A stretch of 64,000 bases of DNA from the NCBI RefSeq assembly GCF_016862795.1, contig NZ_BONQ01000128.1, positions 62,001 to 126,000 of the forward strand, given 5' to 3'. This DNA comes from Dactylosporangium siamense. GTDB lineage: Bacteria > Actinomycetota > Actinomycetes > Mycobacteriales > Micromonosporaceae. The notes under the pieces are model-generated. The model did not search any database. It was given only the letters and a program-made list of their open reading frames with translations, and was not told the DNA's origin. Positions 57,082-64,000 of the stretch are shown here, in pieces. The position numbers and the translations under genes are program-made. Numbering within the stretch: the first letter of the stretch is position 1; each line of letters begins with the position of its first letter.

Positions 57082-58311
57082 TCAGCCTCGGCGGGCGGCG
57101 GTGTCCTCGGAGTCGGGTTCGGCGAGCGAGGCGTTCGTCCAGCGCAGCGCCGAGAGCAGGTCCTCGGCCAGGTCCGGCACGACGGCGACCGGCGCGTCGC
57201 GCTGATACGTGCGGACCTCCGTCAGGACCGCGCCGAGGTGACCCCGGCCGTGCACGACGGCCTCGGTGACCTCCGCGGTCAGCGGCAACTGGTCGGTCAG
57301 CTCGCTGGCGGGCCGGCCGAGCAGGTCGCCGATCGCCGACAGCAGGCCGACGGTGAACGCCGCCGAGCCCGGGGAGCCGCGGCGCTCGGCGACCGTCTGG
57401 CACATCCGGGCCCGGACGACCGCGTCGGTGAGCTGTGCCTCGTCGCCGTCGGCGAAGTCGGCGACCATCATCAGCGTCGCCCACTGGCGCACCTGCGGGA
57501 TGCCCAGCATGACCACGGCCTGGAAGATCGACGAGACCGGTTGGGGCAGGCCGTTGGAGGCGGCGTTGACGCCGCGCAGGACGCGGACCGCGAGGGCGGG
57601 GTCGCGTTCGATGGTGTCGACGGCCCGTTCGAGATGCACCTCGTCGGCGGCGAGCTCGGCGAGCAGCCGCATGCGGGCCAGCCGGGTCGGGCTCAGGGTG
57701 TGCGTGGTGATCAGGTGCGGGCGGCTCAGCACGTGGCCCTGGAAGAGCTGGAACTGCAGCTGGCGGGCCAGTTCGAGCAGCTCGTGGGTTTCGACCCGCT
57801 GGGCGACGAGCCGGATCCGGGGGTACCGGCGGCACTGGGCGGCGATCGCGCTGATCGCCTGGCGGTCGCCGGCGAGCATGTTGACCTTGACGTAGTGGGC
57901 GGAGGGCAGCAGGCGGGCCCGGGAGGCGTCACCGTCGAAGTCACCGAAATCGTCCAGGGCGATGCGGTGGCCCTGTTCGACGAGGCGGCCGACGCCGTCG
58001 AGGACCTCGTCGTCGACGGCGACGTCGGCCATCAGCTCCAGGCCGACGGAACCCGGCGGGAACGGCAGCGGCAGCTCGCCGACGATGAACTCGCGGGTGA
58101 GGTTGATGAAGCAGCGCCGGTCGCCGACGAGCTCGGGGATGCCGAACGCGGTGAACGCCTCGACGATGACGCGGCTCGTCGCGGCGCTGTCCCGCACGGT
58201 GGCGTGCACCGCCTCCGGGCCGTCCCGGAACAGCAGCTCGTACGCGGCGACGTGGCCGTGCTTGTCGTAGAGCGCCTGCCGGCCGATGTGTACGGGTCGC
58301 GTGCTGTCCAC
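57082..58311 (-). CDS. EAL-HDOD protein 1, EAL site degenerate
   Basis: 409 residues. Residues 1-200 are an EAL-like domain with ELLFR, INLTREF, IALDDFG and VKVNM, but the catalytic AEGVET motif reads AQRVET, so the Glu is lost; phosphodiesterase activity is doubtful. A C-terminal HDOD domain (residues about 205-390; RLLAELAADEVHLERAVDTI ... LRGVNAASNGLPQPVSSIF ... LGIPQVRQWATLM) follows. YuxH/CdgJ-like proteins use c-di-GMP signals to affect motility or gene control. Start GTG 58311 with little evidence. Paralogue of the next gene. Confidence 0.9.
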   Translation of the reverse strand: MDSTRPVHIGRQALYDKHGHVAAYELLFRDGPEAVHATVRDSAATSRVIVEAFTAFGIPELVGDRRCFINLTREFIVGELPLPFPPGSVGLELMADVAVDDEVLDGVGRLVEQGHRIALDDFGDFDGDASRARLLPSAHYVKVNMLAGDRQAISAIAAQCRRYPRIRLVAQRVETHELLELARQLQFQLFQGHVLSRPHLITTHTLSPTRLARMRLLAELAADEVHLERAVDTIERDPALAVRVLRGVNAASNGLPQPVSSIFQAVVMLGIPQVRQWATLMMVADFADGDEAQLTDAVVRARMCQTVAERRGSPGSAAFTVGLLSAIGDLLGRPASELTDQLPLTAEVTEAVVHGRGHLGAVLTEVRTYQRDAPVAVVPDLAEDLLSALRWTNASLAEPDSEDTAARRG

Positions 58312-58355
58312 GTCGGCCTATCGGCAGACCGGGCCTCAGGTGAAGGGAACAACCA

Positions 58356-59594
58356 TCACGGCGTGGCGGGGCGGGACCTGGGGGCGATGATGTGCCCGGT
58401 GTAGGCGACCGCGTCCAGGTACGCCCGGGTGGTCTCCTCCACCGGCAGCGGCGCGGCGAGGAGCATCGGCAGGTCTGAGGCCTCGTACGCGGCGACCAGC
58501 GACAGCAGCTCGCCCAGCGGCCCGACCCCGTCGACGAGGGCCTCGGTCACCTCGTGGCTCAGCGACAGGCGCATGGCCAGCTCCGCGGCGCGCTGGCCGA
58601 GCAGCTCGGCGACGGCGGAGATCAGCCCGACGGTGAAGGCCGGCTCCGGTGGCACGCTCATCCGCGCGGCGATGTTCTGGCACATGCGGGCCCGGGTGAT
58701 GGCGCCGGACAGCTGCTGGGTGCCGGGGTCGTCGAGGTCGCTGACCAGCATCAGGGTGGCCCAGTCGCGGAGCCGGTCGACGCCGAGGAGCAGCACCGCC
58801 TCGTGCACCGAGGACACCTTCACGGGCAGGCCGAGCGCGTCGGCGTTCGCGGCCGCCATCAGGCGCAGGCTCAGCGCCGGGTCGCTGGTGACGAGGCCGA
58901 CGACCCGGTTCAGGGGGATGCCGGGGCCGACGAGGAGGCTGAGCAGCTCGACCCGCGCCAGCCGGGACGGCGACAGGGCGGTCCCGGAGACGACCTGCGG
59001 CCGGCCCAGCACGTAGCCCTGGAACAGGTCGAAACCGAGCGCCCTGGTGTGCTCCAGTTGCTCCTGTGTCTCGAGCCGCTCGGCGATCAGGGTGAGGTTG
59101 GGGTACTTGCGACAGCGCTCCACGGTGGCCACGAGGTCGTCGGGCGCCGTCTCCAGCACGTCGATCTTGACGTAGGTGGCCAGGTCGAGCAGCGGCTCGT
59201 GGCCCAGACCGAACACGTAGTCGTCGAGCGCGATGCGATACCCCTGCGCGACGAGGTCGGCGACCGCCGCCACGACCACGTCGTCGATCGTCACGGTCTC
59301 GAGGATCTCCAGGACGACCTGCTCGTGGTCGAACGGCAGCGGCAGGTCCCCGACCAGGAACTCGCGGGTCAGGTTGACGAAGCACAGCCCGCGCCCGCAC
59401 AGCGGCTCGATGCCGATCTCGGTGAAGGCGGTGATGAGCACCCGGCTGGTGGCGTACGCGCCGCGCTCGTCGGCCTCCACCGCCCCGGCATCGCCTCGGA
59501 AGAGCAGTTCGTAGCCGTGGACGTCACCGTGCCGGTCGAAGATCGGCTGACGTCCGACGTGCACCGCGCCGGAAGGGGGGAACATACCGCACAC
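58356..59594 (-). CDS. EAL-HDOD protein 2
   Basis: 412 residues from GTG 59594, with GGAG 5 nt upstream; ATG 59585 also fits. The EAL-like half has YELLFR, VNLTREF, IALDDYVFG, YVKIDV and AERLETQ (a Glu kept here), so the pocket is closer to a working EAL than in its neighbour; the first DDFG motif is DDY. The HDOD half resembles that of the other copy (LLVGPGIPLNRVVGLVTSDP ... VSSVHEAVLLLGVDRLRDWA). The two tandem copies, 44 bp apart, arose by duplication. Confidence 0.9.
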   Translation of the reverse strand: MCGMFPPSGAVHVGRQPIFDRHGDVHGYELLFRGDAGAVEADERGAYATSRVLITAFTEIGIEPLCGRGLCFVNLTREFLVGDLPLPFDHEQVVLEILETVTIDDVVVAAVADLVAQGYRIALDDYVFGLGHEPLLDLATYVKIDVLETAPDDLVATVERCRKYPNLTLIAERLETQEQLEHTRALGFDLFQGYVLGRPQVVSGTALSPSRLARVELLSLLVGPGIPLNRVVGLVTSDPALSLRLMAAANADALGLPVKVSSVHEAVLLLGVDRLRDWATLMLVSDLDDPGTQQLSGAITRARMCQNIAARMSVPPEPAFTVGLISAVAELLGQRAAELAMRLSLSHEVTEALVDGVGPLGELLSLVAAYEASDLPMLLAAPLPVEETTRAYLDAVAYTGHIIAPRSRPATP

Positions 59595-59642
59595 ATCGAC
59601 TCCGGCGGCGCGACAATGACCCCTTTGCCGCAGGAAAGTGTC

Positions 59643-60329
59643 TCAGGCCGTTCCGGCCATCGCGTGGACCCGCCAGCCCGGGTCGGGGAAGCCGGCCGCG
59701 TCGGCGACCCGCGCGCTGGCCGTGTTGGCCGGGTCGTGCAGGTAGACGGCGACCGCGCCGCCGGCCACGATCCGCCGGGCCGCCCGCGCGACGAGCCGCC
59801 GCGCCAGCCCCTGCCCGCGAGCCCGCTCGTCGGTGCCGACGGAGATCTCGATCCCCGACACGTCGTGCGGCTTCAGCCCGACGCCGGCGAGATAGTCGCC
59901 GGCCGCGTCGCGGGCGATGAGCACCTCGCCGGGGAACGGCCGCAGCCAGTCGGGGATGCCCGGCCCGTCCGACGGCTCCCACACCCCGGCGTCCGGCAGC
60001 GCGGCGGGGGCCTGCGACCAACGGAACACGCCGGTGAAGAAGACCTGCTCCGGCCGGTGCAGCAGGGCCGGCAGCCGGGCCGCCAGGACCTCCGCCGCGG
60101 CGTCAGCGTCCAGGCCTGAGTCCAGGCCCGCGACCAGGTCGGCGACGGCGGCGCGGTGCGCGGGCGGCACGGACAGCACCCCGCGCCCGTCCGCGTCGGT
60201 CACCCCGAGCGCGAGCTGCTCGGCGCCGTCCCAGCGGGGCTTGTCCCGGGCCGGGTGTCCCACGACGGTGATCCCCGGACCGGGTGGAGGCCACGCGCCG
60301 AGCCAGACCTGCAGGAACCTCGTCAGCAC
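59643..60329 (-). CDS. GNAT-family acetyltransferase
   Basis: 228 residues from GTG 60329, which follows GGAGG by 5 nt. An ATG at 60374 is in frame but lies within a hairpin, so I do not use it. The C-terminal half carries the GNAT core ISVGTDERARGQGLARRLVA with acetyl-CoA loop RGQGLA and VYLHDPANTASARVADAAGF. The N-terminal ~130 residues are a separate domain starting LTRFLQVWLGAWPPPGPGIT that I do not recognise. Target unknown. Confidence 0.85.
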   Translation of the reverse strand: MLTRFLQVWLGAWPPPGPGITVVGHPARDKPRWDGAEQLALGVTDADGRGVLSVPPAHRAAVADLVAGLDSGLDADAAAEVLAARLPALLHRPEQVFFTGVFRWSQAPAALPDAGVWEPSDGPGIPDWLRPFPGEVLIARDAAGDYLAGVGLKPHDVSGIEISVGTDERARGQGLARRLVARAARRIVAGGAVAVYLHDPANTASARVADAAGFPDPGWRVHAMAGTA

Positions 60330-60340
60330 CAACGCCTCCG

Positions 60341-60395
60341 CGGAAAAGATCGAGAGCCCGGCCAGCCCCCACATCCTAGGCGCTCGATCTTTCCG
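60341..60395. terminator. Hairpin between snapalysin and GNAT genes
   Basis: GGAAAAGATCGAG (from 60342) pairs with CTCGATCTTTCC (60383-60394) with one bulged A, and outer CGG/CCG; the loop is about 28 nt. It lies 12 bp past the snapalysin stop and 12 bp before the GNAT start, so it probably ends the snapalysin transcript. Confidence 0.6.
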
Positions 60396-60406
60396 CAGAA
60401 GTCCCG

Positions 60407-60946
60407 TCAGCCGACGGTCAGCACCTCGGGTGCGTCCTGCCGGACCGCCGCGACGCCGCTCGCGAAGTTCCGCTGGACCTGGGCCGCCTCGGCCGTGCTG
60501 GGGTTGGCGTTGGTGCACGACACGGGCGCGCTGCTGCCCGACATGAGATCCGTGCACAGCCCGGTCCGGCGGTCCGGCAGGCCGAGGATGTGCCCGAACT
60601 CGTGGGTCGCGATGCGCAGTGGGTAGTAGCCGTCCACGACGGCTTCGCGTCCCATGTACCACCGTCCGTTGCCGAGGCTGGTGGTGTAGGTCCTGGGCCA
60701 GCCGTTGTCGGCGTAGACCCTGATGTTGGGTGTCCGGCCGGCGGTGACGGGCACCAGCCTGACGTTGCTGACCTTGCCGTTCCACACGGTGGCCGCCTGG
60801 TTGACCACCGCCACGAACTCCTGCGCCTGGCTCGCGTCGTAGTAGAGGGTACGGGTGGCCGCGTGCGCGGGTGCCGCGCCGACCAACTGCACGCCGACCA
60901 GCGCCGCAAGGGTGAGCAGCACGGTGGCGAATCTGCGTCTGACCAT
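60407..60946 (-). CDS. Snapalysin-family (M7) secreted zinc metalloprotease
   Basis: 179 residues from ATG 60946. Signal peptide ending AHA at about residue 31, then the short mature enzyme TRTLYYDASQAQEFVAVVNQ. The zinc motif is HEFGHILGLPD (HExxHxxGxxD, third ligand Asp, the mark of snapalysins), followed by the Met-turn region LMSGSSAPVSCTN and two cysteines. The family cleaves casein near aromatic residues. TAGCCT ends 7 nt before the ATG on the minus strand. Streptomyces snapalysins are controlled by LysR neighbours; none is here. Confidence 0.92.
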   Translation of the reverse strand: MVRRRFATVLLTLAALVGVQLVGAAPAHAATRTLYYDASQAQEFVAVVNQAATVWNGKVSNVRLVPVTAGRTPNIRVYADNGWPRTYTTSLGNGRWYMGREAVVDGYYPLRIATHEFGHILGLPDRRTGLCTDLMSGSSAPVSCTNANPSTAEAAQVQRNFASGVAAVRQDAPEVLTVG

Positions 60947-60953
60947 GCCGCCG

Positions 60954-60959
60954 AGGCTA
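60954..60959 (-). promoter_or_regulatory. Candidate -10 element (TAGCCT) of snapalysin gene
   Basis: On the minus strand TAGCCT ends 7 nt before ATG 60946. Bases around it are AT-rich (TTAATCGGCGAACATCGATA on the plus strand). Confidence 0.42.
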
Positions 60960-61027
60960 ATGTTAATCGGCGAACATCGATATATACCAGTCGGCTCATA
61001 TCGGCGCCCGGCGATCACGCGAGCGGG

Positions 61028-61873
61028 TCAGGTCAGGACGGCGGTGACGGCCTCCAGGACGGTGGTGGACTGGCGGCGGCCCGTCTCGGCGGCGGGGGCG
61101 CGCCTGGCCGGGTCGAGGACGTTGCGGCCGATCGCGGTCTTCGCCTCGGCGTCCGGGGTGACGACGACCGAGCGCACGGCGGGGCCGAGCGCGGCCAGCT
61201 CGGCGCCGACCCGGCCGGAGCGGCGCAGCGACGTGGTCGTCGGGGCCAGGACGACGACCCGGTCGTAGCCGCGGGCGAGGTGGGCGTTGGCCGCGGAGCG
61301 AACCCCACCGTCCATGAACCGGCGGCCGTTGATGGTCACGGTCGGCCAGACGATCGGCACGGCGCAGCTGGCGGCGACGGCGGAGACCAGGTCGACGCCG
61401 CTGTCGCGGTCGAAGCCGACCTCCTCGCCGGTCTCGGTGTCGACGGCGGTGATCAGGACCCGTGGCGCGGCCGGCCAGTCGTGGTTGGGCAGCCGGCCGG
61501 CGATGACGTCGCGGCGGGTCTGTTCGGGCACGGTGGCCGCGGTCCGGGCGGCGTGGCCCATCCGGCGCAGCGCCTGCCGGTCGTCGCCGGGGCGCAGTCC
61601 GGCGACCGCGTAACGGAGCATGGTGCCGACGCCGAAGTGTGCGCCGATCTCGCCCGTGGCGGGCTTCAGCTGGCGCTGGTACAGCTCCTCGACGGGCACA
61701 CCACTGGTGATCTGGGCGGCCACGACGGCGCCGGCGGACGTGCCGACGACCAGGTCGGCGCGGGTCAGATCGACGCCCGCCGCGGCGAGGCCGGCGATGA
61801 TCCCGGTCTCCCAGGCGACGCCGGTGACGCCACCGCCGCCGAGGACGAGCGCAAATGAGCGGTGAGCCACCAT
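61028..61873 (-). CDS. Patatin-like phospholipase
   Basis: 281 residues from ATG 61873. [19 protein letters not shown] is the glycine-rich oxyanion loop, [12 protein letters not shown] contains the GxSxG nucleophile Ser near residue 47, and [13 protein letters not shown] holds the catalytic DGG Asp. Such lipases hydrolyse acyl chains of membrane lipids; no signal peptide. It is divergent from RNase Z, and their -10 elements overlap (ACTGTAGAGT). Confidence 0.93.
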   Translation of the reverse strand: MVAHRSFALVLGGGGVTGVAWETGIIAGLAAAGVDLTRADLVVGTSAGAVVAAQITSGVPVEELYQRQLKPATGEIGAHFGVGTMLRYAVAGLRPGDDRQALRRMGHAARTAATVPEQTRRDVIAGRLPNHDWPAAPRVLITAVDTETGEEVGFDRDSGVDLVSAVAASCAVPIVWPTVTINGRRFMDGGVRSAANAHLARGYDRVVVLAPTTTSLRRSGRVGAELAALGPAVRSVVVTPDAEAKTAIGRNVLDPARRAPAAETGRRQSTTVLEAVTAVLT

Positions 61874-61879
61874 GTCGCA

Positions 61880-61889
61880 ACTGTAGAGT
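61880..61889. promoter_or_regulatory. Overlapping divergent -10 elements (patatin/RNase Z)
   Basis: ACTGTAGAGT reads TAGAGT on the plus strand (61884-61889, 7 nt before ATG 61897) and TACAGT on the minus strand (61885-61880, 6 nt before ATG 61873). Two bases are shared. Confidence 0.55.
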
Positions 61890-61896
61890 CCCGCCA

Positions 61897-62808
61897 ATGC
61901 GTGAGCTCGTGGTGCTGGGCACCAGCAGCCAGGTGCCTACCAGGACCCGGAACCACAACGGGTACTTCCTCAGGTGGGACGACGAAGGGATCCTGTTCGA
62001 TCCCGGCGACGGGACCCAGCGACAGATGTCCCTGGCCGGAGTCTCGGCCACCGACATCACCCGGATCTGCGTCACGCACTTCCACGGGGATCACTGCCTG
62101 GGACTGCCGGGGGTGATCCAGCGGATCTCGCTCGACAACGCACCACGCCCGGTGACCGCGCACTTCCCGGCGAGCGGGCAGATGTACTTCGACCGGCTCC
62201 GGAACGCGTCGGTGTTCTACGACGCGGCGGACATCCGTCCCGATCCGGTAGTCGAAGACGGATTTATTACGAAAAATCCGAAATGGTCGCTCGAGGCGCG
62301 GCGACTGGACCATGGGATCGACACGTACGGGTACCGCCTCGTCGAGGAGGACGGCCGGCGGATGGTCCCGGAGCTGCTCAGGCAGCATGGCGTGAGCGGC
62401 CCGGCGGTGGGTGCCCTGCAGCGGGACGGCGTCGTGACGATCGACGGTCGGGCGGTAACCGTCGAGGAGGTCAGCGTGCCACGCCCCGGTCAGCGGTTCG
62501 CGTTCGTCATGGACACCCGGATGTGCAAGGGCGTGTCCGCTCTGGCCGCCGGCGCCGACCTGCTCGTGATCGAGTCCACCTACCTGGACGTCGACGCCGG
62601 TCTGGCCGCGGCACACGGGCACCTGACGGCTGGTCAGGCGGCCCGGGTCGCGGCCGAGTGCGGGGTGCGCACCCTCGTGCTCACCCATTTCTCACAGCGT
62701 TACGACGACCCGACGCGCTTCGCCGAGGAGGCGGCGAAGGCGTTTGACGGTGAGGTCGTGGTGGCGGAGGACCTGACCCGGGTCCGGGTGCCGGTCCGCC
62801 GCCCCTGA
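61897..62808 (+). CDS. rnz: Ribonuclease Z
   Basis: 303 residues, tRNA 3' processing endonuclease of the metallo-beta-lactamase fold. [20 protein letters not shown] at the start, the zinc motif [13 protein letters not shown] (HxHxDH), then [10 protein letters not shown] carrying a metal Asp, and [10 protein letters not shown] near the end. The short [12 protein letters not shown] stretch is also family-typical. ATG 61897 follows TAGAGT by 7 nt. Convergent with the DUF4193 gene. Confidence 0.94.
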   Translation: MRELVVLGTSSQVPTRTRNHNGYFLRWDDEGILFDPGDGTQRQMSLAGVSATDITRICVTHFHGDHCLGLPGVIQRISLDNAPRPVTAHFPASGQMYFDRLRNASVFYDAADIRPDPVVEDGFITKNPKWSLEARRLDHGIDTYGYRLVEEDGRRMVPELLRQHGVSGPAVGALQRDGVVTIDGRAVTVEEVSVPRPGQRFAFVMDTRMCKGVSALAAGADLLVIESTYLDVDAGLAAAHGHLTAGQAARVAAECGVRTLVLTHFSQRYDDPTRFAEEAAKAFDGEVVVAEDLTRVRVPVRRP

Positions 62809-62829
62809 ACGCTCAGGGACCCCACTGCG

Positions 62830-63129
62830 TCAGTCGCACTCGCGGCAGACCGGAGCGCCGTTCTTCTCGCGGGAGAGCTGGCTGCGGTGGTGCACGAGGA
62901 AACAGCTGGAGCAACGGAACTCGTCCAGCCGCATCGGCACGACCGGCACGGTCAGCTCCTCGTCGGGAAGCTCCGCTCCGGGCAGTTCGAAACCGGCGTC
63001 GCTGTCGTCGACGTCCACGGACGGCGACTGGGCGTTTGCCCGCCTGGCGGTGAGCTCCTCGAGGCTGTCCTCGGCGAGGTCGGTGCCGACGGGGTGGCGT
63101 GGCGCGTCGTAGTCGGTGCTGATGGCCAT
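62830..63129 (-). CDS. DUF4193-family protein
   Basis: 99 residues from ATG 63129: MAISTDYDAPRHPVGTDLAE, EDSLEELTARRANAQSPSVD, then LPDEELTVPVVPMRLDEFRC and CSSCFLVHHRSQLSREKNGA with a Cys4-type CxxC...CREC ribbon. This small zinc-ribbon family is nearly universal in actinobacteria and of unknown role. GAGAGG lies about 9 nt upstream. Confidence 0.93.
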   Translation of the reverse strand: MAISTDYDAPRHPVGTDLAEDSLEELTARRANAQSPSVDVDDSDAGFELPGAELPDEELTVPVVPMRLDEFRCSSCFLVHHRSQLSREKNGAPVCRECD

Positions 63130-63219
63130 GGCGTTCACCCTCTCTTGGTGACTGTGGTTGTGTAACGAACGCCGCCGGCCTCGGATGTGTTCCCCGACCG
63201 ACATGAATGAATACCGCCG

Positions 63220-63243
63220 GGACCGAATCGGTCCACTGTGGAC
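63220..63243. promoter_or_regulatory. Two overlapping palindromes
   Basis: GGACCGA-A-TCGGTCC (63220-63234) and GTCCAC-T-GTGGAC (63231-63243) share four bases. They lie between the oxidoreductase stop and the DUF4193 start on the minus strand, about 100 bp upstream of DUF4193. They could be an operator or a terminator for the oxidoreductase. Confidence 0.45.
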
Positions 63244-63270
63244 ATATCAACAGCGTTGGCGCCCACGAGG

Positions 63271-64000
63271 CTACCTCGCCCGGCTGGCCGTTCGTGCAGT
63301 TTTCGGATTCTGGTTTCCGACGATGGCGGCGGCAACCGCGCGGCCGGAGAGCCAGGCCCCCTCCACCCTTGGCCGACCGAACCCGTCGCCGGCCAGATAC
63401 ACGCCCTCCACCTGCGCAAACGCGGAGCCGGAAGGCTGGGTGGGGCGGGCTGCCGGCCAGCGCCTGGCGGTCACGGCGACCGCGGCTTCGGGCAGGTCCA
63501 GCAGTTCCCTCACGGCCGCCTCAACGTCGGCGGCGGCCGATTCGATGGCGGCGCCCGGTGTGGTGTGCGCCACCAGGACCGGCGCGCCGTCGCCCCGCCG
63601 CGACCCGTCGTCGCACAGCGTGGTGAGCACCGGGTGATCGTTGACGAAAGCGCCGGTCAGCGGCTTCCAGCTGCGGCGGCGGTAGCGCAGCGCGACGGCC
63701 AGGGACGGCTGCCAGTCCTGCGCGGCGGCCAGGTCCGCCGCGGGCGGGTGCACCAGCGCGGCCTGTGGGGCGGGCATCGCCAGGACGACGGTCCCATCCA
63801 GAACTGTCAGGTCTTTGACAGCTACCCCACAGGTGACGTTAAGGCCCGCGGCGAGATCCACGGCCAGGGACGACAGGCCGCCGGCGGCGGCCCACCGCAC
63901 GGGAGGGGTCGCGGGCGGATGCGGGCTTTCGCCGTACACCTCGAAATCGCCGATCCACGGCCGCGCCAGGCCGGCGTCCTTCCAGCGCGACACCACCGCC
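63271..64000 (-). CDS. NAD(P)/FAD-dependent oxidoreductase, 5' part beyond right edge
   Basis: The frame is open to the window edge; the C-terminal ~243 residues are present. WAAAGGLSSLAVDLAAGLNV, then VLAMPAPQAALVHPPAADLA and the end VYLAGDGFGRPRVEGAWLSG match the renalase/amine-oxidase-like FAD proteins: the last stretch is the second FAD-contact motif (AGD..) and the helix start with its Gly. The GxGxxG motif is missing because it is outside the window. Substrate unknown. Confidence 0.85.
   Translation of the reverse strand, partial: AVVSRWKDAGLARPWIGDFEVYGESPHPPATPPVRWAAAGGLSSLAVDLAAGLNVTCGVAVKDLTVLDGTVVLAMPAPQAALVHPPAADLAAAQDWQPSLAVALRYRRRSWKPLTGAFVNDHPVLTTLCDDGSRRGDGAPVLVAHTTPGAAIESAAADVEAAVRELLDLPEAAVAVTARRWPAARPTQPSGSAFAQVEGVYLAGDGFGRPRVEGAWLSGRAVAAAIVGNQNPKTARTASRAR

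Noticed and set aside
1-64000. tRNA, rRNA, insertion sequences, attachment sites, riboswitches
   Set aside because: None was recognised by eye. No transposase or integrase text and no T-loop-like GGTTCGAATCC sequence was found; a covariance search would be needed to be sure.

Overview
The window is about 64 kb of very GC-rich, gene-dense DNA from a filamentous actinomycete. The signs are third-position GC near saturation, many GTG starts, 4-base ATGA overlaps, a DUF4193 protein, F420-type DDN oxidoreductase, snapalysin, GOLPH3-like protein and secreted GH9 and GH74-CBM2 plant-wall hydrolases. Micromonosporaceae (Actinoplanes-like) is my best guess from the gene mix; this is inference, as no rRNA or tRNA gene was recognised. 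No prophage, insertion sequence or CRISPR array was recognised. Both edges cut genes: an MFS transporter at the left and an FAD oxidoreductase at the right.

Layout. 1-5.6 kb: MFS fragment, lipoprotein, and a giant assimilatory nitrate reductase fused to a sulfite-reductase-type flavoprotein, with a candidate GlnR box upstream. 5.7-8.8 kb: DDN oxidoreductase and MFS exporter divergent from an HxlR regulator fused to a peroxiredoxin domain. 8.8-15.7 kb: secreted and lipid-anchored proteins, an M19 peptidase, a small P-loop ATPase behind a short tandem repeat, a VOC protein, a membrane protein, a ~79-bp tandem repeat array and a WGR/beta-propeller protein. 15.8-17.6 kb: DUF389 membrane protein translationally coupled to an Rsm22/METTL17-like methyltransferase. 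17.6-28.2 kb: GH9 cellulase, a PadR-controlled MacB-like ABC exporter, DUF4240, an APH-family kinase and GH74-CBM2 with a LacI-type palindrome at its start. 28.3-35.8 kb: DHA2 exporter, hydrolase, GNATs, a PadR/membrane-protein pair and BenE divergent from an XRE-cupin regulator.

36-41 kb: two-component system (HisKA_3 kinase plus NarL regulator), DUF2306 protein, cytochrome P450 with a DinB-like partner. 41-46.6 kb: small lipoprotein, DUF1304, orphan peptide-binding lipoprotein, GNAT plus amino-acid permease, GOLPH3-like protein. 46.7-49.9 kb: virginiamycin-B-lyase-like propeller, a 36-aa hidden ORF and a large HTH-like/P-loop NTPase of a type linked to conflict systems. 49.9-54.1 kb: SerA, a YiiX-like cysteine hydrolase, HAD protein, a 34-aa membrane peptide coupled to an SMI1 protein, and PAP2 phosphatase. 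54.2-59.6 kb: a c-di-GMP block (membrane GGDEF and two tandem EAL-HDOD paralogues) around an ArsB/SLC13-like permease. 59.6-64 kb: GNAT, snapalysin, patatin divergent from RNase Z, DUF4193 and an oxidoreductase.

Across the window a TAnnnT hexamer lies 6-8 nt upstream of many ATG/GTG codons, as expected of leaderless transcripts. I used it to choose several starts. At three divergent gene pairs the two opposing hexamers overlap. The least explained items are the HTH-NTPase, the HxlR-peroxiredoxin fusion, the WGR-propeller protein, the SMI1/membrane-peptide/HAD module and the two tandem repeat tracts.
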